Positions 44,038 to 51,368 of a DNA stretch of 64,000 nt are shown piece by piece; position 1 is the first letter of the stretch, and each line of letters opens with the position of its first letter. The DNA lies in assembly GCA_937889015.1 (NCBI GenBank), contig CALARR010000223.1, positions 55,644 through 119,643 on the forward strand. Direction: 5' to 3'. This DNA is from an uncultured Planctomycetales bacterium. Its GTDB lineage: Bacteria; Planctomycetota; Planctomycetia; Pirellulales; Thermoguttaceae. Below the pieces are notes generated by a model. That model saw nothing but the letters and a program-made list of their open reading frames with translations, searched no databases and was not told the DNA's origin. Both the position numbers and the translations under genes were made by a program.

Positions 44038-44199
44038 TTGACACCGGCCCCTCGACGGTTCGACGGTTCGCCCTCCCTTGGCCGCTCGGGCTGGCTGAGG
44101 CAGTTCTGGGGTCGGTTCTTGACACCGGCCCCACGACCATTCGGCGGTTCGCCTTCCCTTGGCCGCTCCGGCTGGCTGAGGCGGTTCTGGGATCGGTTT
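44038..44199 (+). repeat. 81-bp tandem duplication related to the dispersed hairpin repeat
   Basis: Two head-to-tail 81-bp units (44038-44118 and 44119-44199) differ at about nine positions by my count. Each starts TTGACACCGGCCCC and ends GTTCTGGGGTCGGTT or GTTCTGGGATCGGTT. The right half (GGCCGC-TC-GG-C-TGGCTGAGG-GTTCTGGG) matches copies A-D of the dispersed repeat. Because 81 is a multiple of three, the frame stays open and encodes TPAPRxFxGSPSLGRSGWLR twice. Confidence 0.85.
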
Positions 44200-46374
44200 C
44201 TCACACAACGCCGCATCCTGTTGTTGGCTGTGGGATGTTTAGGCGTGTCGGCCTTCGTGACCCAGTTGACCCTGATGCGGGAGCTACTGGGGGTCTTCGC
44301 CGGCAACGAGTTGACGTTCGGCGTGGTGCTGGGCAACTGGATGCTGCTGACGGGGCTGGGGGCCGCCATCGGGCGAGGTAGCCGGCAGGTGCGCGATCCC
44401 ATCGCCGCGCTGGTCGTCTCCCAGGTGGCGATTGCCCTGTTGCCGCTGGCCGATGTGTTTGCGATACGCTGGTTGCGGAATGTGGTCTTCCTGCGCGGGG
44501 CGGCCTTGGGCTGGTCGGAGACGGTATTGGGCAGTCTGGTGCTCTTGACCCCCTACTGCCTGCTGACCGGCTACCTGCTCACTCTGGCCTGCCGCCTGCT
44601 GGCCGAGGAACATGGACCGGCAAGCATCGGCCGCGTGTACTTTCTGGATGTTCTGGGCGATATTGTAGGCGGGGTGCTGTTCAGTTTTGTGCTGGTGGTC
44701 TGGCTGGATCATTTTCAGTGCCTGTACGTACCGGCCGCGATGAACCTGCTGGCTGCCCTGCTGGTGGCCGTGTGGTACGGCCGGCGGTGGTTGGCCGTGG
44801 TGTGTCTGGGAGCGGTGACGGGGGCGAGCCTCGCAGCGTGCACGGACCTGGAGGGAATGTCCACACGCCTGCAGTATCCGGGGCAGGAAGTCATCTTCAG
44901 CGGGAATTCGCCGTACGGCCGGTTGGTTGTCACGCGTTCGGCCGGCCAATACACGTTCGTCGAGAACGGCGTGGTCCTGTTCTCCACGCAGAACACGGAA
45001 CAGGTCGAGGAGACCGTACACTTTGCCATGGCCCAGCGGCCTGAGGCACGTACGGTGCTGATGCTTGGCGGCGGGATTGCGGGCACGGCGTGCGAGGTCT
45101 TGAAGTACAGCCCGCAGCGTGTGGACTACGTGGAACTGGACTCGTTGATCCTGGAGGTGGGGCAGCGTCTGTTGCCGGAATCGCTCTCAGACCCGCGCAT
45201 CGACGTGATTCAGAGCGATGGCCGACTGTGGGTGAAGCAGACCTCGCGGCGTTACGACGTGGTGATCGTCGATGTGCCGGAACCTTCCACATCCCAATTG
45301 AATCGTTTCTATACACAGGAGTTCTATAAGGAAGTGGCCGGAGTGCTTCGCGAGGGGGGCGTGCTGTCGCTGCGTTTGGGGCAGTATGACGATTGGATTG
45401 GCCCGGAACTGGCGCAAGTGTTGGCCAGCACGCACCGCACCTTGAGCACAGTGTTTGCGCAGGTGCTTGTATTGCCGGGCAGTAAGAACGTGTTTCTGGC
45501 CTCGCAGGGTGAGTTGACGTCGCAGATTGCCTCGCGGATAGAATCTGCGGGGGTTCACACGCGGTGGATGACGCCGGCCTATCTGCAAGCCGTGCTGACG
45601 CCCGACCGGTTGGCCGACGTGGATCGCGTGATCGCCGAGGCGTCGGCCGTGAATCGGGACTTCAGTCCGATCCTCTACTACTATCACCTGCGGTATTGGA
45701 TGACGCAGTTCAAGGTTCGCTTCGGAGTGTTGGAGGCTGGGCTCCTGGCAGGGCTGGCGGTGTACGTACTGCGCGTGGGCCCTGTGCCGCGCGCGGTGTT
45801 TGCGGCCGGCCTGAGCGCCTCGGCCCTGGAGGTGGTGCTGTTGTTGGGATTCCAGATCCTGTACGGCTCGGTCTACGAACGTCTGGGGGTGATTGTGGCC
45901 TGCTTCATGGTCGGCCTGGGACTGGGCGCGGCGGTGATGAATGGCCGGCTGCGCCGTCGCGACCGGCAGAGCGACTCCGGGCAGGCGTACCGCACCCTGA
46001 TGGGCCGGCGGGAAATGGCAGGATTGGCCGTGGCTTTGGCCGTAGCGGCGGTCGGAGTGCCTCCGTTGCTGACAGGACTGGATCGCTTGGGATCAGCCAT
46101 GGGGCCTGCGGTCGCGTCGGCGTTGATTCCGGTGACGGCTCTGGTGGTCGCTGTGATCGTGGGCATGCAGTTCCCCCTGGCCGGCGTGCTCGATTTCGAG
46201 GAGGTGTCGGCCACGGCTTCCCGACTGTACACAGCCGACTATCTGGGGGCGGCCTTGGGGGCCTTATTGGTCAGCACCATGCTGATTCCCCTGGTCGGGG
46301 TTGTCGGCGTATGCTTAATGATAGCGGGGGTGAACGTCTTGGCGGCCTGGGGCATGCTGAACGGCAGACCGTAG
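44038..46374 (+). CDS. Multi-pass membrane protein with a spermidine-synthase-like domain
   Basis: The 778-residue product starts with a TTG at 44038 in the duplicated repeat. The real start may be later, just before the first TM helix (ILLLAVGCLGVSAFV, about residue 58); no ATG is available there. Seven or so TM helices precede a polyamine-synthase-like domain at about 290-540 (SPYGRLVVTRSAGQYTFVENG, VLMLGGGIAGTACEVLKY, DYVELDSLILE, RIDVIQSDGRLWV), then more TM helices follow to the end. The catalytic Asp of GGGDGG is lost (GGGIAG), and the DxxDP motif reads VDVPEP. It lies inside the AmmeMemoRadiSam cluster. Confidence 0.85.
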   Translation: MTPAPRRFDGSPSLGRSGWLRQFWGRFLTPAPRPFGGSPSLGRSGWLRRFWDRFLTQRRILLLAVGCLGVSAFVTQLTLMRELLGVFAGNELTFGVVLGNWMLLTGLGAAIGRGSRQVRDPIAALVVSQVAIALLPLADVFAIRWLRNVVFLRGAALGWSETVLGSLVLLTPYCLLTGYLLTLACRLLAEEHGPASIGRVYFLDVLGDIVGGVLFSFVLVVWLDHFQCLYVPAAMNLLAALLVAVWYGRRWLAVVCLGAVTGASLAACTDLEGMSTRLQYPGQEVIFSGNSPYGRLVVTRSAGQYTFVENGVVLFSTQNTEQVEETVHFAMAQRPEARTVLMLGGGIAGTACEVLKYSPQRVDYVELDSLILEVGQRLLPESLSDPRIDVIQSDGRLWVKQTSRRYDVVIVDVPEPSTSQLNRFYTQEFYKEVAGVLREGGVLSLRLGQYDDWIGPELAQVLASTHRTLSTVFAQVLVLPGSKNVFLASQGELTSQIASRIESAGVHTRWMTPAYLQAVLTPDRLADVDRVIAEASAVNRDFSPILYYYHLRYWMTQFKVRFGVLEAGLLAGLAVYVLRVGPVPRAVFAAGLSASALEVVLLLGFQILYGSVYERLGVIVACFMVGLGLGAAVMNGRLRRRDRQSDSGQAYRTLMGRREMAGLAVALAVAAVGVPPLLTGLDRLGSAMGPAVASALIPVTALVVAVIVGMQFPLAGVLDFEEVSATASRLYTADYLGAALGALLVSTMLIPLVGVVGVCLMIAGVNVLAAWGMLNGRP

Positions 46375-46382
46375 AGGATGGA

Positions 46383-46658
46383 ATGTCCAGCAGTTGGCTC
46401 AACTACTACCTGATCAAGCTGGCACGCCTCAGCGGCTGGTTGCTGATGGGGATGATGACGGTCTACATCGTGACCGGTTTTTCCCTTTGCGGTAAGCTGG
46501 GGGTGAGCGCCGCGATCGATCCGGAATCGGCCCTGGTGATTCACAAGCTCTTCGACTGGCCCTTGGTGGCAGTGTTCGTGTTACACTCGGCGATCACGGT
46601 CTACTTCGCGATGAGGAGATGGGGATGGATCAAGAGCGAGCCGAAGAGCCGCTCGTGA
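46383..46658 (+). CDS. Small two-TM cytochrome-b-like membrane protein
   Basis: A 91-residue protein with two long hydrophobic helices: LIKLARLSGWLLMGMMTVYIVTGF (about 9-32) and LVIHKLFDWPLVAVFVLHSAITVYFAMRRW (about 53-81). The second helix has two histidines (IHK and VLHSA), spaced as in b-type cytochrome membrane anchors of succinate dehydrogenase or DUF4405-like proteins. The loop between is short. It starts eight bases after the previous gene and overlaps the start of the radical SAM gene by about 34 bases, so it is part of the same operon. Haem binding is an inference. Confidence 0.7.
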   Translation: MSSSWLNYYLIKLARLSGWLLMGMMTVYIVTGFSLCGKLGVSAAIDPESALVIHKLFDWPLVAVFVLHSAITVYFAMRRWGWIKSEPKSRS

Positions 46659-47953
46659 GCGAGTTGTCCGCCGAGGGCCAATCTTCGAACGGTGGCGGGC
46701 TGTCGCGCCGGCAGGCCCTGAAATACGCCGCCTGGGGCGCTGGGAGTGTTGCCGCAGGCGGGGGGCTGTGCTGGTACCTGAAGCACCAGGCCGCGGCCAT
46801 GACGGCCAGCGAGGTCTTCAAGAACGACGCGCCCGACGAAACGCTGTGGCAACAGTGGCAGCGCCAGGGATGGGTCCGCGAAGGGCTGTTTTATCGCCGG
46901 CTGGGACGCAACGTACAGTGTCGGATGTGTCCCAACGAGTGCCTGCTGTCCCCTGGCGACCGGGGACGTTGCCGCAATCGGGTCAACAAGGATGGCACAC
47001 TGTACACCCTGGCCTACGGCAACGCCTGCTCGTTGCACGTGGATCCCATCGAGAAGAAGCCGTTGTCGCACTTCATTCCCTCGACCGGCACGTTTTCCTT
47101 CGCCAGTTCGGGGTGCGGATTCCGCTGCCTGAACTGTCAGAACTGGGACATATCGCAGCGCAAGCCGGAAGAAACCAAAGACGGTAGCGGCGAGCCGTTG
47201 CGGTTGAATCCCGAAATGCTCCAGCGCATCTCGCGCCAAGCCATGAACCGTCTGAGCCTGTTTCCCGAAGACATTGTGGCTTTGGCCGAACACCTGCACT
47301 GCCCGTCGGTGTCCTATACGTACTCGGAGCCGACCGTCTGGCTGGAGTACATGCTCGACACGGCCCGGCTGGCGAGACAGAAGAGCATCAAGAACGTGTG
47401 GGTGACCTGCGGCTATATCCAGCAGGATTCGCTGCGCGAATTGTGCCGCTATCTGGATGCGGCGATCGTGAATCTCAAGAGTTTCAGCGATGAGATCTAT
47501 CGCGATCTGAATTCGGGCCGCCTGGAGCCGGTGCTGGAAACCCTCAAGACGCTCAAACGCGAGCGTGTCTGGTTCGAGGTCTTGAACCTCCTGGTGCCGA
47601 CCTATACCGACAAGCCACCCATGATCCGCCAGATGTGCCGCTGGCTGGTCGACACATTCGGATCGGACGTGGTGTTGCACTTTTCGCGATTCCATCCGGC
47701 GCACAAGCTGCAGCACTTGCCCAGCACGCCCGTGGAGACCCTGTGCGAGGCGCGCGAGATCGCGCGCGAGTCGGGACTGCGATATGTGTACCTGGGCAAC
47801 ACCCAGGAGCCCCAGGACGCAGAAACGACCTTCTGTCCTCAATGCCACCGGGCCCTCGTACAGCGTCAGGGCTTTGCCGCACGAATGCTCAACATGCACA
47901 ACGGCAAGTGCCTGTCGTGCGGGACGGTGATTCCAGGGGTGTGGTCCGTGTGA
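46625..47953 (+). CDS. amrS: AmmeMemoRadiSam system radical SAM protein (AmrS-like), membrane or Tat targeted
   Basis: A 442-residue radical SAM protein. Residues 28-50 form a Tat-like signal or anchor (LSRRQALKYAAWGAGSVAAGGG). The family N-terminal Cys cluster CRMCPNECLLSPGDRGRC and the radical SAM motif SGCGFRCLNCQNWDIS (CxxxCxxC) are intact. Toward the C-terminus CPQCHRALVQ...GKCLSCGTVIPGVW is a zinc-ribbon-like end typical of AmrS. The ATG at 46625 has GAGGAG six bases upstream; 46619 is an alternative. It completes the AMMECR1-MEMO-radical-SAM trio. Substrate unknown. Confidence 0.9.
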   Translation: MDQERAEEPLVSELSAEGQSSNGGGLSRRQALKYAAWGAGSVAAGGGLCWYLKHQAAAMTASEVFKNDAPDETLWQQWQRQGWVREGLFYRRLGRNVQCRMCPNECLLSPGDRGRCRNRVNKDGTLYTLAYGNACSLHVDPIEKKPLSHFIPSTGTFSFASSGCGFRCLNCQNWDISQRKPEETKDGSGEPLRLNPEMLQRISRQAMNRLSLFPEDIVALAEHLHCPSVSYTYSEPTVWLEYMLDTARLARQKSIKNVWVTCGYIQQDSLRELCRYLDAAIVNLKSFSDEIYRDLNSGRLEPVLETLKTLKRERVWFEVLNLLVPTYTDKPPMIRQMCRWLVDTFGSDVVLHFSRFHPAHKLQHLPSTPVETLCEAREIARESGLRYVYLGNTQEPQDAETTFCPQCHRALVQRQGFAARMLNMHNGKCLSCGTVIPGVWSV

Positions 47954-48132
47954 GCGACGCTGTCGCGATGCGCGGCGGTCGCCAGCAAGCGGCGTCTGGC
48001 CAAGCTGTCCAGATACCCGCGGAAACGGGGTGGTGGTTCTCCAGGTTCTCGTCTGATCGTAGGTAAGGGGGGGGGCTGGACGTGGTACTTTCAAGGCGGG
48101 CACGGTGTCGGCTTGAAAAAAGACAGGTGGGG

Positions 48133-48160
48133 TTGACGAAATACGGCAGCCGCCAATAAT
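48133..48160 (+). promoter_or_regulatory. Sigma-70-like promoter ahead of the candidate ncRNA/leader
   Basis: TTGACG (48133-48138), a 16-base spacer and AATAAT (48155-48160). The architecture is the same as the CBS-gene promoter at 19666-19693. No coding frame begins within about 350 bases downstream, until the methyltransferase GTG at 48516. Confidence 0.55.
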
Positions 48161-48204
48161 TCCGGTGTGTGGAGGGTGGCCGAGGTTTCGTGGCTGAGGA
48201 AGGT

Positions 48205-48287
48205 TAGAGAGCCGGTCCCCAAATCGTGGCCCGTTCGTTCTCTCGCGGCCACCCCGAGTGCCTGTGGTCGTTTGGGGATCGGCTCGT
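48205..48287 (+). repeat. Dispersed hairpin repeat, copy D (diverged)
   Basis: The left arm AGAGCCGGTCCCCAAATCG and right arm CGTTTGGGGATCGGCTC pair in a long hairpin. The middle (GCGGCCACCCCGAGTGCCTG) matches the middle of copies A-C loosely. The inner arm bases have changed together compared with A-C (CAGAACC to CCAAATC, with matching changes opposite), a compensatory pattern. Confidence 0.7.
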
Positions 48288-48369
48288 TGGTTTCGTTCTT
48301 CGTTGAGTTATGAAGCGTGTTGTCCCCGGCGGTGATTCCGCCTGGACGACTGTTTGTGCCTCCCGGTAG

Positions 48370-48414
48370 TGGCCGCACTCTCGTATGATGCGGGAGTGCG
48401 GCCAATCTTTTTTC
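48370..48414 (+). terminator. Strong intrinsic terminator
   Basis: A perfect 11-bp GC-rich stem TGGCCGCACTC/GAGTGCGGCCA (48370-48380, 48394-48404) is followed by ATCTTTTTTC. It is the clearest plus-strand terminator in the window and lies 417 bases past the radical SAM gene and 101 bases before the methyltransferase. Confidence 0.85.
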
Positions 48415-48515
48415 TGGGGTCGTGGGGAGGCGTGCGATCGGGTTCCGCGTGTCGGGACGCGCGCTTGCCGCGCCACCGACCGCGGGCGAGAATGGGCCGC
48501 TGGTAAGGAGACCAA

Positions 48516-50732
48516 GTGTCCATGGCTCAAAGCAAACCCGGTCGATCGCGAGGCACCGCTGCCTCGCCGCTCTCTGCGGAGGCGTTGGCACGTGAATTTG
48601 GGCCCCGAGGGGCGCTCTCCGCACGTTGCATTGGTTGTCTGTACGACGAGTCTGTGGTCTGCGCGGCGGAGCCACCGGTCAAGGGTGTTCTGGATGAACT
48701 TGCCAGGGCACTGCACTTGCCGGACGGGATGGAGTCAGCACGGCTGCTGGCGGCATGCCGGGAGTACTATGCGCTGGTTGTGCAGCGAGTGGTGGTGGCC
48801 CTGATTGGTTCCGAGCGTGCGGCGTCACTGTTGGGCGGAATGTGGTCAGCGGGACCGGGCTGCGATGAGTTGACCGGCGTGCTGGATTGCGAGTTGGCAG
48901 GCCGCGATCTGACTCCAGATGACGATCCGAGCAAGGGCCGGGACTTGTTCAAGGCCTGGTACGAGGCTCTCTTTCCGCGCCGGCTACGGCATGCCCTCGG
49001 CGAGTATTATACGCCTGACTGGCTGGTGACTCACGTGCTCGATCAGCTCGATTGCCAGCGCGATCCGTGCCGACGCTTGCTGGATCCGACCTGCGGTTCG
49101 GGCAGCTTTCTGCTGGCAGCCATCGCTCGGTTTCGCAGCACCTGGGTCGGCAGTCCTGGGGAATTGCTGGAAGCCGTCGTGGATCGATTCGTAGGTTGCG
49201 AAGTGAATCCGCTGGCCGTGTTAACGGCCCGGGCCAATTATCTGCTGGCGGTTCGCGACCTCTTGCCGGGCAAGGAATTGCAGGCCTTGCCAATCTACCT
49301 TTGCGACGTGATTCGCGACCCGCCGCCGGACGAGAAGCCCTTTGACGACGTGGCCGGCAATCCGCCCTGGATTGCCTGGGACCACTTGCCCGACGAGTAT
49401 CGCGAGGCGACCAAGCCGTTGTGGCTGCACTACGGGTTGTTCTCGCTTTCGGCCAAGGAGGCGCGGCACGGCGGTGGCAAGAAGGACCTGGCGGCCCTGT
49501 TGACCTATGTGGTGGCGGATCGATATCTGCGTGACGGCGGGCGCATGGCTTTGGTGGTTCCGCAGACGCTGTTTCAGACCAAAGGGGCCGGCGCAGGGTT
49601 TCGCCGCTTCCGCTTGGGGGCCGAGGGAGCACCGCTGGGCGTGCAGCGCGTGGACGACTTGGTGGCTGTGCGGCCCTTTGCCCCGGCCAGCAATTGGACC
49701 AGCGTGATCGTGTTGGAGAAGGGTCGGCCAACAGAGTATCCGCTGCCCTATCGCAAGTGGTCGCCCGCGCCTGGCGCGCGCAGGCCATCGGCCGGCCTCC
49801 GGCCGGAGATGGTCTGCCAGGCGTGTGTCGCGCGGCCCGCCGACCCGTCCCGACTGGACTCGCCCTGGCTGGTCGTGCCGGAGGTGGGGCACACGCCGCG
49901 CCCGGGCAAGGCCGAGTATCAGGCGCATCTGGGCGCCAATAGCGGCGGAGCCAACGGAGTGTATTGGTTGGAAGTGCTGGAGGCTGGGCCGCAAGGACTG
50001 CGTGTGCGGAACGTCGGTCAGCGAGGCAAACACGCGGTGCCCGAGGTGGAGACCTGGCTGGAACCGGACCTGGTGTTTCCCTTGCTGCGATGGGGAGATG
50101 TCGAGCGGTATCGGGCCCGGCCGTCGCTGGCGATTCTCTTGTGCCAGGACACCCAGACCCGGCGCGGCCTGGACGAGCGGCAGATGGCCGATCGCCACCG
50201 CCGGACCCTGGCGTATCTGGCTCGGTTCCGCGAGTTGCTTTGCCAACGGGCCGCCTATCGTCGCTATCAGGGGCACGCCGCATTCTACTCGATGTACAAT
50301 GTGGGCTCGTACACGCTCAGCGAGTGGAAAGTCGTGTGGCGCCGCATGGATCGTCGGATTCGAGCCGCGGTGGTAGGCCCGTGCGCGATGGCCGGCGAGT
50401 TGGGGCCTCGTCCGGTCGTGCCGCAGGAGACCTGCGTGCTGGTCGCGGTCGAGGATCTGGACGAGGCACACTATCTGTGCGCCCTGCTGAACAGCCAGGC
50501 GGCGGATCGACTGGCGCGCGGGTTCAGCGTGGACGGGGGCAAGGGCTTCGGAACACCGGGCATGCTCGATTTCTTGCCAATCCGGCGCTACGATCCCGAC
50601 GACACTCGGCATCGGGCCCTGGCCGCTCACTGCCGGCAAGCCCACGTAGCCGCAGCCACCGGCGTGCCGTTCGAGCCGTTCCAAGGCGAGATCGACCGCC
50701 TGGCCGCCGAACTGTGGGAGACGAATCCGTAA
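48516..50732 (+). CDS. Large N6-adenine DNA methyltransferase, possibly restriction-modification
   Basis: A 738-residue class I methyltransferase. Motifs are GEYYTPDWL (162-170, the X motif), LLDPTCGSGSFLL (188-200, SAM binding) and NPPW (282-285, adenine methylation). Residues 400-738 form a target-recognition-like region with a NSQAADRLARGFS segment (about 660), as in Eco57I/PglX-type enzymes. The first 150 residues are helical without a recognised nuclease motif. The GTG at 48516 has AAGGAG five bases upstream. No restriction gene is adjacent. The target is unknown. Confidence 0.85.
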   Translation: MSMAQSKPGRSRGTAASPLSAEALAREFGPRGALSARCIGCLYDESVVCAAEPPVKGVLDELARALHLPDGMESARLLAACREYYALVVQRVVVALIGSERAASLLGGMWSAGPGCDELTGVLDCELAGRDLTPDDDPSKGRDLFKAWYEALFPRRLRHALGEYYTPDWLVTHVLDQLDCQRDPCRRLLDPTCGSGSFLLAAIARFRSTWVGSPGELLEAVVDRFVGCEVNPLAVLTARANYLLAVRDLLPGKELQALPIYLCDVIRDPPPDEKPFDDVAGNPPWIAWDHLPDEYREATKPLWLHYGLFSLSAKEARHGGGKKDLAALLTYVVADRYLRDGGRMALVVPQTLFQTKGAGAGFRRFRLGAEGAPLGVQRVDDLVAVRPFAPASNWTSVIVLEKGRPTEYPLPYRKWSPAPGARRPSAGLRPEMVCQACVARPADPSRLDSPWLVVPEVGHTPRPGKAEYQAHLGANSGGANGVYWLEVLEAGPQGLRVRNVGQRGKHAVPEVETWLEPDLVFPLLRWGDVERYRARPSLAILLCQDTQTRRGLDERQMADRHRRTLAYLARFRELLCQRAAYRRYQGHAAFYSMYNVGSYTLSEWKVVWRRMDRRIRAAVVGPCAMAGELGPRPVVPQETCVLVAVEDLDEAHYLCALLNSQAADRLARGFSVDGGKGFGTPGMLDFLPIRRYDPDDTRHRALAAHCRQAHVAAATGVPFEPFQGEIDRLAAELWETNP

Positions 50733-50858
50733 GAAGAGGGAAAGACCTGGGGCATGCTCGGCGGACAGGCGGTGGGACAGCGTCTCGTGTCCACACCGTG
50801 CACCTCCCGCGTCCCCAAGATGTCCCTTTTCGGTCCAGTCACAGACGGGCACTTGGGT

Positions 50859-50864
50859 TATAAT
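50859..50864 (+). promoter_or_regulatory. -10 element upstream of the FmdB-like gene
   Basis: A perfect TATAAT sits 92 bases before the ATG at 50957. The -35 position (CAGTCA, 17 bases upstream) is poor. Confidence 0.35.
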
Positions 50865-50956
50865 GGTAAGCTGAGCGGCGTCGGGCCCCACGGGCGGCCC
50901 TGGCGTGGTCTCACCTGTACGACGTGTTGGCCCGTCTTTTGTGGAGTGATTGCCTC

Positions 50957-51193
50957 ATGCCGATCTACGAGTATGCGTGCCGCGAGTGCGGTCGAGAGTT
51001 TGAAGTTTTGGTTCGTAATCGAGACGAGAAGCCGGAGTGTCCGCACTGTGGGACGAAGAAGCTGGATCGAAAACTGAGTGTGATCGCCGCACCCGTCACC
51101 AACAGCCAGCCGGCCTGTCCGGCACGCGAGATGGGGGCCTGCAACATGGGCGGATGCTGTGGCGGCGGTGGCTGCGGTCTGGCCGGAATGTGA
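50957..51193 (+). CDS. FmdB-family zinc-ribbon regulatory protein
   Basis: A 78-residue protein beginning MPIYEYACRECGREFEVLVR, the FmdB/CxxC_CXXC_SSSS signature. The zinc ribbon is C8/C11 and C28/C31. The last 15 residues (CNMGGCCGGGGCGLAGM) are Cys/Gly-rich, as in many members of the family. These proteins are thought to be regulators or small zinc-binding factors; the target here is unknown. The ATG at 50957 is chosen because the family starts MPxYEY. Confidence 0.9.
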   Translation: MPIYEYACRECGREFEVLVRNRDEKPECPHCGTKKLDRKLSVIAAPVTNSQPACPAREMGACNMGGCCGGGGCGLAGM

Positions 51194-51249
51194 GTGGCCC
51201 TCCGGACGCGTCGCGGGGCTTTGCAGGCGGTTTGCGCAGAGCGCAATAG

Positions 51250-51282
51250 CAAGGCCCACGGGTTCTGAATCCGCGGGCCTTG
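51250..51282. terminator. Hairpin between FmdB-like gene and the conserved unknown
   Basis: CAAGGCCCACGG pairs with CCGCGGGCCTTG (one mismatch) around a loop TTCTGAAT. There is no T-run on either side, so it may act bidirectionally or not at all. Confidence 0.45.
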
Positions 51283-51368
51283 ACGGGGATAGGCCCCCCG
51301 ACCATCCCCATTTTGACTTCTGATCCCAGGTGACTCCGGCTTCGTCGGCGGAGGCCTACGGCCGAAGG

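Larger units (their letters stand above)
48167..48414 (+). ncRNA. Candidate structured small RNA or methyltransferase leader
   Basis: A promoter-like pair ends at 48160 and a strong intrinsic terminator ends at 48414, bounding a transcript of about 245 bases with no good open frame. GGGTGGCCG (48174-48182) can pair perfectly with CGGCCACCC (48246-48254). Repeat copy D (48205-48287) lies inside and can form its own hairpin, so the two structures compete. The terminator is 102 bases before the methyltransferase start, so the transcript may be either an independent RNA or an attenuated leader. No known RNA family was recognised. Confidence 0.35.

Noticed and set aside
48171..48200. GGAGGGTGGCCGAGG looks like the 5' end of a tRNA-Ser.
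   Set aside because: There is no matching acceptor strand, anticodon stem or T-loop downstream, so it is not a tRNA gene.
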